A stretch of DNA of 43,025 nt from Planctomycetales bacterium. Its GTDB lineage: Bacteria; Planctomycetota; Planctomycetia; Pirellulales; JAEUIK01. Below are positions 1 through 7,658 of this stretch, piece after piece; the stretch's first letter is position 1; each line of letters opens with the position of its first letter. The translations under genes and the position numbers were made by a program. The stretch spans positions 1 through 43,025 of the forward strand of contig JAGQPT010000429.1 of NCBI GenBank assembly GCA_020426575.1. Reading direction: 5' to 3'. Below the pieces are notes generated by a model. It was given only the letters and a program-made list of their open reading frames with translations. It was not told where the DNA came from and searched no databases.

Positions 1-146
1 CTCGTGTCGGAGTGCGTGCCGTCGCCCGGGCTCTTGCGGCCGTCTAGGGTGGGCGTATCAGCGGCGGTTGCCGGCTCAAGCGAACTTGGGCCGGGAGGAC
101 TCTGAGCGGGCGGAGCTGACGTCTGTTGCTTCGTGGTCTTTGCCAT
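1..146 (-). CDS. 5' end of an unknown gene (partial)
   Basis: On the minus strand an open frame begins with ATG at 146-144 and runs without a stop to the window edge. It gives 48 residues rich in Pro, Ser, Thr and Ala (MAKTTKQQTSAPPAQ...). A weak purine stretch (GGACGAG) precedes the start by a few bases. Nothing in this disordered-looking N terminus identifies a family, and no signal peptide or membrane segment is visible. It could be the flexible N-terminal tail of a cytoplasmic protein, or a chance open frame. Confidence 0.4.
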   Translation of the reverse strand, partial: MAKTTKQQTSAPPAQSPPGPSSLEPATAADTPTLDGRKSPGDGTHSDT

Positions 147-624
147 GATCTCGTCCAATCGGTCTGAAACCGGAGTGCTCCAGGTCGGGTGTACCCACTC
201 AAGCGCGACAGCGCAGCTAACTCACCTCACGCGCCCGCCGCGGTATCCAGGGACGTATCTGGGCGCAACGTCCCCGCCTCAACGACCGACAAAGCGCAAT
301 TGCTCTAGTGTACCAAGAGCGGCCGACGTAGACGAATCCTGAGGTCGCCCTGGGGCGAGAAAGCCGTAGTGGCTTACACTTGCGCCCATTGGGGCGGCAG
401 ATTCGTTCGGCCGTGACCGTACTAGATGTCTCCGAGCGGCAACGCTCGTTGTGTTCGTATTCCCCGGCAGACGTCTTCCCCGGCGTACCACCTGGTACCA
501 GATTCTTCGTCCCACCCCTCCCGAGCAAAGAGTCTCGTTCGCGGGACACGAACCCTGGCCGAGCCGGGCTTACAACCCCCAGCCTTCAGCACGACGCCGC
601 GTGGCGCTGAGGCCACGAAGTCTG
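147..624. other. Intergenic region, no gene supported
   Basis: This is 478 bases between the start of the partial gene and the stop of the GT39-like gene, both on the minus strand. Open frames here have arginine/proline-rich, shadow-like translations and no ribosome binding sites. The only structure noted is a short hairpin just past the 625 stop. The segment must hold the promoter of the partial gene, but I cannot point to convincing hexamers. Confidence 0.6.
600..617 (-). terminator. Short hairpin after the GT39-like gene
   Basis: CGTGGC (600-605) and GCCACG (612-617) form a perfect 6-bp stem with a 6-base loop, seven bases beyond the stop codon at 625-627. There is no T run on the minus-strand 3' side, so it is at best a weak or Rho-assisted terminator. 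Confidence 0.25.
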
Positions 625-2058
625 CTACGAGGCGATCCAGCCGATCTGTTCGAGGTATTCGAGAAAATTCCAGATCCAGGGGTGCGTCCAGGGGTTCCAG
701 ACGGCGTAGGCCGCCGATCCTACCGAGACGGCAAGGAGCAGATAGGACGCGCCGCGTCGCCAGCGGCATCCCTGGGCCCAGTCGAGCGCCGGGATGATCG
801 CAACGAGCCAAAGCGGCGCCAGCCAGAACAACCAGCGAAAGCCGGTCGTCATGCCGCCGTAGTTGCGATCCTCCAGGGGTCGCGCCAAAAAGAACGCAGT
901 ACAGGTCACGCTGACCGCCGCAATCAATAGCGCCAGGGCCGGTTCAGGCCGGTCGCGGCGCAGTGCCAACATCCAGACGCCGGGAATCGCCAACAGCCAA
1001 ACCGGCGTCAGCGAGAAGATGCCGTGGTGGCCCACCAGCACGTGCAGGGCGTACTTGGCCCGTGACGGCTCGCCGCGGTCGACGCCCTGCCGGTCTTTCC
1101 AGTAGCTTTGCCGTACGCGACCGTTCACTTCGTATTCGTAGTCGTACCAGTTGTCGCCTTCACCCCGGTGCATGTACGGCGGCCGCAGACTTCCCACCGC
1201 GGCATAGTTCGTGCCGAAGAACGCCACGGCCACGAGCGCCATCCCGGGCAGTAATCCCAGCAGTGTTTCTCTTGGCGCCTTCCACAGCAGCGCTGCCGAC
1301 AGAGCGGCCGTGAACGACAGCGCCGGCAGTTCACACGCGGCCGTCATCGCGGCAAAGACACCGCAGACGGCGAAGTAAACAAGTCGCCGCTCGTCGTCGC
1401 GCCAGATCCGGTAAGCAGCCACCAGCGCGATCGCCGCGCACACGGCGCCTGGTATGTGATTGTTCAGCGTCACGGCGAACGTGCTCAAGAACGTGCCGAA
1501 CGCCGCCATCGCCACGACAAAGATTCGGGCCCAGTCCGTCCGCGCCAGTCGTTCGGCAAACCAGGCCGCGCATCCGACCAGGATCATCAGCGGCACGACG
1601 TTCAGCGTCACGAGCATCGCCCGGCCTACCGCGTACGGATGTGTCCCCAGCGTCGCGCCGCTGAGACGGTTGATCAGCCAGTACTGGCCGGCCATCAAGG
1701 TCGCCAGCAACGGCGGCTTGCTCGAATAGAGCCGGCCGTTGGGGTGTTTGACCATGTCGATCGTGTCCCAGTTTGGCTCGGCGATCACTTCGTCGATCGC
1801 GTACGTGCCGTGTTCGACCAGGGCGCGGATCGTGCACCAGCGGCTGCGGTCGTTGGCGCTGAGAAACGGACGCTGCAGACGCAACTCGTCGCGACCCTCG
1901 CTGCGCAGTCGACTCTCCAGCGCGATGCGATCGACCGAGTTGACCGCCATGATGCGGCCGATCATGCCGCCGGCGGCAACGGTCGCCAGCAGGACGTAAA
2001 TCATCCGCCGCGCGGGGGCCGGTATCGTGAATGCTTCGACGTTACACGTTGCGTTCAT
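625..2058 (-). CDS. GT39-like polytopic membrane glycosyltransferase
   Basis: This 477-residue protein has roughly ten or more hydrophobic helices. The first (about residues 15-35) is followed by a periplasmic loop with acidic residues and the stretch WDTIDMVKHPNGRLYSSKPP. The SKPPL pattern after the first long loop is typical of the GT39/ArnT/PMT-like superfamily, which moves sugars from polyprenyl-phosphate donors to acceptors outside the cytoplasmic membrane. The start is taken at ATG 2058, so the first 17 bases overlap the end of the upstream GT2 gene. ATG 2085 is an alternative, and the frame stays open to 2142. The overlap suggests co-translation with the GT2 enzyme, which would make the lipid-linked sugar donor. 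Acceptor and sugar are unknown. Confidence 0.75.
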   Translation of the reverse strand: MNATCNVEAFTIPAPARRMIYVLLATVAAGGMIGRIMAVNSVDRIALESRLRSEGRDELRLQRPFLSANDRSRWCTIRALVEHGTYAIDEVIAEPNWDTIDMVKHPNGRLYSSKPPLLATLMAGQYWLINRLSGATLGTHPYAVGRAMLVTLNVVPLMILVGCAAWFAERLARTDWARIFVVAMAAFGTFLSTFAVTLNNHIPGAVCAAIALVAAYRIWRDDERRLVYFAVCGVFAAMTAACELPALSFTAALSAALLWKAPRETLLGLLPGMALVAVAFFGTNYAAVGSLRPPYMHRGEGDNWYDYEYEVNGRVRQSYWKDRQGVDRGEPSRAKYALHVLVGHHGIFSLTPVWLLAIPGVWMLALRRDRPEPALALLIAAVSVTCTAFFLARPLEDRNYGGMTTGFRWLFWLAPLWLVAIIPALDWAQGCRWRRGASYLLLAVSVGSAAYAVWNPWTHPWIWNFLEYLEQIGWIAS

Positions 2059-3088
2059 CGACCGAGACCGGCTCCTTCTGGTCATGGGCGTGCTGGTCGT
2101 CGTCCGTTGCATTCCGCCGAACGCCACCGCTTGAATCGTCACCCACGCGTTCGGCGATCGAGAAGCCGTCGACTTCGCGGCTCTGTTGGGCCGTGATCAT
2201 CTCGGCAAGAAAGCCGATCGAGATCAACTGCCCGCCGAACAGCAGCGCACCCATCGAGTAGATCACCGCCGGCCGCTGGTGCAACGGCGTCAGCCCCCAC
2301 TCAGGCCGTAGTTGTGCGACCAGCCAATACACGCCGAGGTATACCAGTCCCAGGCTGCCCAAGCTGAATGAGATGAGGCCGATGGTGCCCAACAAGTGTT
2401 GGGGCCGCTGGCCGTAGCCGGTGAGGAACTTCACGGTGAGCAGATCGAGAAAGCCTTTGACGAGCCGGCGGACACCATACTTCGAGTGGCCGTACTTGCG
2501 CTCGCGGTGGCGGATGACGATCTCGTCGACCTTGAAACCCCGGGCGTCGGCCAACACTGGCACAAAACGGTGTAGTTCACCGTAGATGTGCACCTCGTCA
2601 AGGACTTCGCTGCGATAGCATTTCATTCCGCAGTTGTGGTCGTGCAACTTCACGCCCGTCAACCATCCAACCATCCAATTGAAGACCCGCGAGGGCAACA
2701 CCTTGTGCCAGGGATCGTGGCGAACTTTTTTCCAGCCGCTCACGACGTCGACGCCCGAGTCGATGGCCGCGAGAAAGTTGGGGAACTCGGCCGGATCGTC
2801 TTGCAGGTCCGCATCGAGTGTGATCACTCGATCACCGGTGGCGGCGTCGAAGCCGGCAACGAGTGCGGCCGCCTTGCCGAAGTTCCGGCGAAAACGAATG
2901 CCCCGCACCCGGGAGTCACGCTCGGCAAGCCGCCGAATCTTCTCCCATGATCCGTCATTCGAACCGTCATCGACGAAGATGATCTCGAGGTCGTAGCCGT
3001 GGGCCTCCGCCACCGCCGCGATTTCTTCGTGCAGCGGCACCAGGCTTTCCACCTCGTTGTAGACCGGGATGACCGCCGAGAGTTTCAT
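2042..3088 (-). CDS. Family 2 glycosyltransferase, dolichol-phosphate mannosyltransferase/ArnC type
   Basis: This 348-residue protein starts at MKLSAVIPVYNE; the open frame upstream is not protein-like. The GT-A fold is evident: IPVYNE at the N terminus, FVDDGSNDGS for nucleotide binding, and LDADLQDDP carrying the DxD-type metal site. Two C-terminal hydrophobic hairpins (about residues 240-270 and 285-315) anchor it in the membrane, as in the ArnC/GtrB/DPM1 group. Such enzymes transfer a sugar from a nucleotide donor to undecaprenyl phosphate on the cytoplasmic face. The tail after the last helix is short, polar and acidic. The gene lies 71 bases after the flippase-like gene and overlaps the GT39-like gene, so the three probably form one operon making and using a lipid-linked sugar. 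Confidence 0.88.
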   Translation of the reverse strand: MKLSAVIPVYNEVESLVPLHEEIAAVAEAHGYDLEIIFVDDGSNDGSWEKIRRLAERDSRVRGIRFRRNFGKAAALVAGFDAATGDRVITLDADLQDDPAEFPNFLAAIDSGVDVVSGWKKVRHDPWHKVLPSRVFNWMVGWLTGVKLHDHNCGMKCYRSEVLDEVHIYGELHRFVPVLADARGFKVDEIVIRHRERKYGHSKYGVRRLVKGFLDLLTVKFLTGYGQRPQHLLGTIGLISFSLGSLGLVYLGVYWLVAQLRPEWGLTPLHQRPAVIYSMGALLFGGQLISIGFLAEMITAQQSREVDGFSIAERVGDDSSGGVRRNATDDDQHAHDQKEPVSVDERNV

Positions 3089-3159
3089 GCAACTGATGTG
3101 ACGATTGAGAAGCGTGGAGCGCCGGGGAGCATCAGCGAACGGTAAATACTCGCACCCCA

Positions 3160-4161
3160 TCACGTTCGGGGTACGCCGCCCGTCGGTGTGCCGGGCTGGT
3201 CGACGCCACCGGCCGGCCGGCATACATATAGGATACTCGAAACGACCACCTCCGACACGAGCCAGACGATCCGCAGCAACACGGCGGCGACGATGGCCGG
3301 GCCGTCACCGATCTCGCCGGCCAGCAGTTTCATGATCACGATCTCGCGCACACCGGCCCCACCGGGTATCAATGAGAGGAACCCCGCCACGACCGAGAGT
3401 GTCACGGTCGCCAGGTAGCGCGGCCAATGGTTCACCGCGGCGAATGAGTCGACGCCCAGCGCGGCCAAAACGGCCACGAGGCTGGCGGTCATCAACAACC
3501 AGCCGATCGTGTTGGCCAACCAACCCAGGGCCATTGTGTCCCAGCCGAGCACGGCGAGTCGCTGTTCGGCCGCTTCGTCGCCGCGGGCCACACCGGCCAG
3601 ATGCGCCAGGCGGCGAAACAGCGGCGGCAGTGTCGGCAGCGTTGCCGCAATCATCAGTCCCACGGCGATCAACAACAGCGAAAGCCCGCGATCGCGGACG
3701 AAGATCGCGAGCATCGTGGCGGCCAGAAAGGCGCCGACCCCCATCATCGTTAGCGTCTCGTAAAACACGGCGGCCGCGGCGACCGCCACGCGTAGCTGTC
3801 GTCCTCGCAGAAGTCCGCTCCGCAGCACGATGACCATCGCCTTACCGGGAACGTATTTGCCCAGGTGGCCAATGAAGTGGGCACGCAGTGCCGACCACAT
3901 CGTCACCTGCTGCCCCAGTGTCAGCAGCACGCGATACCAGAACCAGGCGGCCGGCGCCGCGCCGGCGACGTAGATCACACCAGATACGACCAGCCAACCG
4001 TAGTCGATCTCGACCGGGTGTTGCCGCAGTTCGGCCAAGCCCCGGCTGAGCGTCCCGCGCACGAACCAGACGATCGCCGCAAAGACGGCCAGTTTCACCA
4101 CGACGGTCAGCCAACGACGCGCGCGGCTTTTCGTGGCGGCACTGGGCAGGCTGTCGGCCAT
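3160..4161 (-). CDS. UPF0104 / lysylphosphatidylglycerol-synthase-type transmembrane protein
   Basis: This 333-residue protein starts at MADSLPSAATK. It has about eight membrane helices, beginning with WLTVVVKLAVFAAIVWFV. The region with HFIGHLGKYVPGKA and, near the end, SLIPGGAGVREIVIMKLL are the conserved motifs of the UPF0104/LPG_synthase_TM superfamily (AglD, MprF membrane domain). No C-terminal aminoacyl-transfer domain is present, so it is not a full MprF. Members without it are often found beside polyprenyl-phosphate glycosyltransferases and are proposed flippases or membrane-glycolipid proteins. The downstream GT2 and GT39-like genes fit that picture. No clear Shine-Dalgarno sequence precedes the chosen ATG; the frame is open further upstream without protein character. 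Confidence 0.82.
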   Translation of the reverse strand: MADSLPSAATKSRARRWLTVVVKLAVFAAIVWFVRGTLSRGLAELRQHPVEIDYGWLVVSGVIYVAGAAPAAWFWYRVLLTLGQQVTMWSALRAHFIGHLGKYVPGKAMVIVLRSGLLRGRQLRVAVAAAAVFYETLTMMGVGAFLAATMLAIFVRDRGLSLLLIAVGLMIAATLPTLPPLFRRLAHLAGVARGDEAAEQRLAVLGWDTMALGWLANTIGWLLMTASLVAVLAALGVDSFAAVNHWPRYLATVTLSVVAGFLSLIPGGAGVREIVIMKLLAGEIGDGPAIVAAVLLRIVWLVSEVVVSSILYVCRPAGGVDQPGTPTGGVPRT

Positions 4162-4363
4162 AATGGCAAAAGCGCTCTGAACTGGACTGAAATAAAGCGA
4201 TTCCGCGGCAAGATCCAAGCCGCAACTGCGAACCATTGCTTCGTGGGAGTGGCCGCCGCCGAATCGCGCCACGAATCGAGACGGGATTGTCACGCGCGGC
4301 TGCCAACGACACAAGACGATTCACAATCCCCCCTGCATTCACCCACAGGACCGTCCGCACATC

Positions 4364-4372
4364 TGTTAGAAT
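4364..4372 (+). promoter_or_regulatory. Extended -10 promoter for the AI-2E family gene
   Basis: TGTTAGAAT at 4364-4372 matches an extended -10 element (TGn followed by TAGAAT). No good -35 hexamer lies 17-18 bases upstream, as is common for extended -10 promoters. It would give a leader of about 60 bases before the GTG at 4438. The 276-base divergent region 4162-4437 must also hold the promoter of the minus-strand glycan genes, which I could not place. Confidence 0.35.
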
Positions 4373-4437
4373 GCGCGGCGCCACGGCCCCGGACTTCCAG
4401 CGCCGTGGCGCCGAATATCCTTCCGCGGAGTTGTTTC

Positions 4438-6057
4438 GTGCAACGCATCGCCAGTTTTGTCGTCCTCGTCGCTCTCGTCTTGTTGATCACGTTCTTTTTT
4501 TTCCGCGTGATGGCGGTGTTCCTGTTGCCGATGTTCTTTGCGGCCATTCTGGTCGTGGTTTTTCGGCCGCTACACGTCCGTCTCGTAGAGAAGTGCCAAG
4601 GTCGCACGCGGCTGGCCGCCGGTCTTTCCACGTTGACGATACTGGCGATCGTGCTCGTCCCTTTGTTGTTGCTCACCGTTCGCGCCGGCATGGACGGCGC
4701 CGCGCTGGCAAAAAAGATCGGCCGGGAAGAAGTCGACAACACCATCGGGCGGTTGCGGACCCGGTTGGGGCTGGCCACGCCACCCAGAGAAGTGATTGAC
4801 GCCCTCGACCAGTTGGCAGGCGAGATCGAAAAGGCCCAAGCCACCTTGCAGAGCAACGACGCCCCACCGTCGGGCGATCAGCCCGCCGACGACCCGCTCT
4901 CGGTTGCCCGGTTCCATCTCGAACGGGCTGATCGTCATCTCGACGTCATCACGCGCCGGGTGGATTTGTATAACCGACAAGCGACGCAGGCCGAGGAATC
5001 TGGAGAACCCTGGAACAATCCCAACTGTATCAACGATGTTGTTGCGGCCGCCAGCAGCGTGGAATCGCTCACCGTTCAACTCGATGAACTCCGCGGGATG
5101 CTCTCAATCAAGGATGTCGACGATGCGGAAAAAACAAAGTTCCTCGACCGCTCGGAGCAGGCGCTCGACGAGGTCGCCAGCCTGCGTGACGACCTGCTCG
5201 GCGAAGTCCCGCTGCAGTGGCTCAAAGAGCGCACCAACATGGACGTCGGCGACCTGCAGGAATTGCTCTACCGCCTGGCGGCTCCCGGCATGGTCGTTTC
5301 GCGGGCTTCGCGTGTCGGCGGTGCGCTGGCCGACCTCGTGATTGGAATCGTCGTCACGGTGCTGGCGCTTTACTACTTCCTTGCCGACGGGCCGGCGATG
5401 GTCGAAACCGTCATGCGCCTGTCGCCTTTGGACGACCGCTACGAACAAGCGATGCTCACCGAGTTCAATCGCATCAGCCGCGCCGTGGTGGTCGCCACGT
5501 TGCTCTCGGCGGTGGTACAAGGCGTGATGGCGGGCATAGGGTACTATGTCGCTGGGCTCGGCGCCGTGTTTCTGCTCACGCTGCTGACGATGATGTTTGC
5601 GATGGTGCCGTTCGTCGGCGCGGCCTCGGTCTGGGGCTCCTGCTGCATCTATCTGCTGTTGATCGACAGACCCTGGGCCGCCGCGCTGCTGGCCGTGTAT
5701 GGCGTCAGCGTCGTCTCGATGCTCGACAACGTCATCAAGCCGATGGTGCTGCACGGCCAATCGAATCTGCACCCATTGCTAGCCCTGTTGAGCGTGCTCG
5801 GGGGGGCTAAAGCATTGGGACCAATCGGTATCCTGGTGGGGCCGATGGTCGTCGCCTTCATGCAGGCCCTGTTGAACATGCTCCAGGTTGAAATCACCGA
5901 ACTCGGCGACGGCGAGCCGGCCCTCCACGACGTCTCCGGCAACGAACGAACCTGGTCGACCAAAGATCTGACCACCGCGGGCCAAAAAAGCGATAGCTCG
6001 CCCGGCGCAGGCGAGAATAGCCGCGACAGCAAGGCGGCGGCACAACCGGCTGAGTAG
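4438..6057 (+). CDS. AI-2E/PerM family transporter with a large helical insert
   Basis: This 539-residue membrane protein starts at GTG 4438, with a good CGGAG ribosome site seven bases away; the frame is open upstream but runs antisense to the neighbouring gene. N-terminal helices (about residues 4-45 and 62-83) are followed by a long hydrophilic stretch, roughly residues 85-285, with predicted helical and coiled-coil character. The C-terminal membrane bundle begins at ADLVIGIVVTVLALYYFLADG. It includes the family segments around MFAMVPFVGAASVWG, DNVIKPMVLHG and LGPIGILVGPMV. The last 50 residues are polar and disordered. Family members are typically about 350 residues and have been linked to export of small molecules or to Na+/H+ exchange. 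The substrate here is unknown. Confidence 0.88.
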   Translation: MQRIASFVVLVALVLLITFFFFRVMAVFLLPMFFAAILVVVFRPLHVRLVEKCQGRTRLAAGLSTLTILAIVLVPLLLLTVRAGMDGAALAKKIGREEVDNTIGRLRTRLGLATPPREVIDALDQLAGEIEKAQATLQSNDAPPSGDQPADDPLSVARFHLERADRHLDVITRRVDLYNRQATQAEESGEPWNNPNCINDVVAAASSVESLTVQLDELRGMLSIKDVDDAEKTKFLDRSEQALDEVASLRDDLLGEVPLQWLKERTNMDVGDLQELLYRLAAPGMVVSRASRVGGALADLVIGIVVTVLALYYFLADGPAMVETVMRLSPLDDRYEQAMLTEFNRISRAVVVATLLSAVVQGVMAGIGYYVAGLGAVFLLTLLTMMFAMVPFVGAASVWGSCCIYLLLIDRPWAAALLAVYGVSVVSMLDNVIKPMVLHGQSNLHPLLALLSVLGGAKALGPIGILVGPMVVAFMQALLNMLQVEITELGDGEPALHDVSGNERTWSTKDLTTAGQKSDSSPGAGENSRDSKAAAQPAE

Positions 6058-6121
6058 CACACGCTGGCACCGCTGGTCCGGGCGTTCGGCGCCGCGGTTG
6101 GTCGGCAGATGCAGACGTCTC

Positions 6122-6151
6122 TTTACCCAACGTCCGGAACCACGATACATT
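6122..6151 (+). promoter_or_regulatory. Possible promoter for the proline-rich protein gene
   Basis: TTTACC (6122-6127) and TACATT (6146-6151) are separated by 18 bases, about 100 bases before the ATG at 6255. Both hexamers are imperfect. Confidence 0.25.
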
Positions 6152-6254
6152 GCCCAGACACGCTGCCCTATTGTCCGCACCACCGGCGGGCTGGTGGCGA
6201 CGTGCATACCGACATTACGCGGACCAAAACTCCGATCCAGCAAGGACTGCGTCG

Positions 6255-7523
6255 ATGACACCACTGGTCGTGATGATTGCCAGCATGCTCACCGCCCCTT
6301 CGGCCGAGGCGCTGAGCCCAGCACCGTCGGCCGAGCAGCGGGAGCTGGTGATCACGCTGGACGCGCAACTGGTCTCCACGCTCGAGTCGGGCGGCGACAT
6401 CGTAGGCCCAATCCCCGACACGGCCCGTGACGCCACTCTCTATCGGCTTGAGCTGTCATCGCGGCCCACAGTCGCCCCGGTCCCCGGCCAGGTAAAACTA
6501 GACCACGCGACCGACACGCTGCAACTGCTCATACCGGTCGATGCCAACAACCTTGAGCGCCTGAGCTCTGGTATTGAGATCGTAGGCGAAATCCCCGCCT
6601 CGGCCCGTGAAGCTGGTGCCTATCGTTTAAAGCTCGCCGAGGCCTCGAGCGACGAATACGCGGTCGTGCAGCAGGCCGCCGACGTGAGCTGGCGTGGCGC
6701 CGAACCGGCGTCTCGATCCGGGTTAAGCACCACGTCGTATCAAGATTTTGGCACCGCAGCACCGGGAACGCCGCCAGGGCCATATCGCACGACGGCCCCG
6801 CCGAGTGTCGCCGCTCCGAGCTATATGCTGCCCGGTCCAGAACGGACGAATGCGTTTGCCCCGTCGATGATGTCCGTCCCCGTGACGGCGGCGAACGTTC
6901 TTTCACTCCCGCCGCCACCGAGTGAGGCGGCATCGATGCGCACCAGCTACACGGTGGCGCCGCACGTTACAGGCCTGCTCGATCTCCCCCCACCTCCGGG
7001 GGCACAACCGGTGGCATCCAGTGGTCCGAGCCTTTCGTCAATGGTCGCGCCCGGCGGCATGACCAGCACCGGTTTGCCGTCACCCGGCCCGTCGTCAAGT
7101 GGGCTTGAATCAGTGAACATCCCTCGATCGGCACCTCCGATGCTGGCGGAGCAGTCGCCCTTGACACCCACCGGCCCACAGCGACCGGCCTTTTCGTCGA
7201 TGTCGCGACAAACCGCCTCCGCTCCGACGACCGCCACCAAAGCCACGGACGATGCACCGGTCGGTATCAACGTCGCCAGCGCCGCACCATCGCTACCCAA
7301 AATGGACGTTCCCGAAATCGGCGGCCGCGAGCCACCGGAGGAAACCAAGAACCTCACCTCGGAGGAATCGAAGCCGTGGGGCGTCTTGAGCATGTTTCTA
7401 CTCGGCCTGTTGATATCGCTCGGGGCCAATATCTTTCTCGGCTGGATCGCCTGGGACCACCGCGGGCGGTATCAAAAGCTGGTCGACAAGATGCGGCGGG
7501 AAAAAAGCCTGCGTGCTGCCTGA
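6255..7523 (+). CDS. Secreted, C-terminally anchored proline-rich protein of unknown function
   Basis: This 422-residue protein starts at ATG 6255 after an AAGGA ribosome site. Residues 1-20 look like a signal peptide ending at AEAL-S. Residues 31-68 and 91-128 are two copies of a small domain with the shared pattern S-G-x-x-I-V-G-x-I-P and Y-R-L-x-L. From about 140 to 360 the chain is rich in Pro, Ser, Thr and Ala, with recurring PPP and PSGP-like patches, and is probably disordered. A single membrane helix follows at about 375-395 (WGVLSMFLLGLLISLGANIF), with a short basic tail. This layout suggests a periplasmic protein tethered at its C terminus. I recognise no family. It follows the AI-2E gene on the same strand at a distance of about 200 bases. 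Confidence 0.75.
   Translation: MTPLVVMIASMLTAPSAEALSPAPSAEQRELVITLDAQLVSTLESGGDIVGPIPDTARDATLYRLELSSRPTVAPVPGQVKLDHATDTLQLLIPVDANNLERLSSGIEIVGEIPASAREAGAYRLKLAEASSDEYAVVQQAADVSWRGAEPASRSGLSTTSYQDFGTAAPGTPPGPYRTTAPPSVAAPSYMLPGPERTNAFAPSMMSVPVTAANVLSLPPPPSEAASMRTSYTVAPHVTGLLDLPPPPGAQPVASSGPSLSSMVAPGGMTSTGLPSPGPSSSGLESVNIPRSAPPMLAEQSPLTPTGPQRPAFSSMSRQTASAPTTATKATDDAPVGINVASAAPSLPKMDVPEIGGREPPEETKNLTSEESKPWGVLSMFLLGLLISLGANIFLGWIAWDHRGRYQKLVDKMRREKSLRAA
6345..6638 (+). repeat. Internal tandem duplication in the proline-rich protein gene
   Basis: Codons 31-68 (6345-6458) and 91-128 (6525-6638) are related copies offset by 180 bases. Protein similarity (SGGDIVGPIP versus SGIEIVGEIP, then YRLEL versus YRLKL) is backed by shared DNA such as ATCGTAGGC and CGGCCCGTGA. 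This indicates a true duplication rather than chance. Confidence 0.7.
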
Positions 7524-7630
7524 CTTCCCCTGCGCGCATACCCTGCGTGCAAGCATAGCGAGCCTCACCACGCTCGCCGCGATCTACCTGCCCTCCCAGG
7601 TCGACGTTACGAGCCGGAGCTGAACCAGAG

Positions 7631-7644
7631 GACGTGCACACGTC
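7631..7644 (-). terminator. Hairpin after the YhaN-like gene
   Basis: GACGTG (7631-7636) and CACGTC (7639-7644) are perfectly complementary with only two bases between them, 14 bases past the stop at 7659. It lies in the convergent gap 7524-7658 and lacks a T run. A two-base loop is strained, so a dimeric protein site is an alternative reading. Confidence 0.25.
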
Positions 7645-7658
7645 TTCACGAAGTACCG

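Noticed and set aside
530-600. tRNA-like stretch on the minus strand (GGTTCGTGTCC flanked by GC-rich arms)
   Set aside because: The T-loop lacks the invariant A, and no acceptor or anticodon stem can be formed at proper distances.
1456-2196. Large plus-strand frame opposite the GT39-like gene
   Set aside because: Translation is Arg/His/Gln-rich and mirrors high-GC codons of the real gene on the other strand. No ribosome site or domain.
3865-4437. Long open frame extending upstream of the AI-2E transporter
   Set aside because: It runs antisense to the UPF0104 gene, has His/Arg/Pro-rich composition and no family similarity. The GTG at 4438 has a proper ribosome site.
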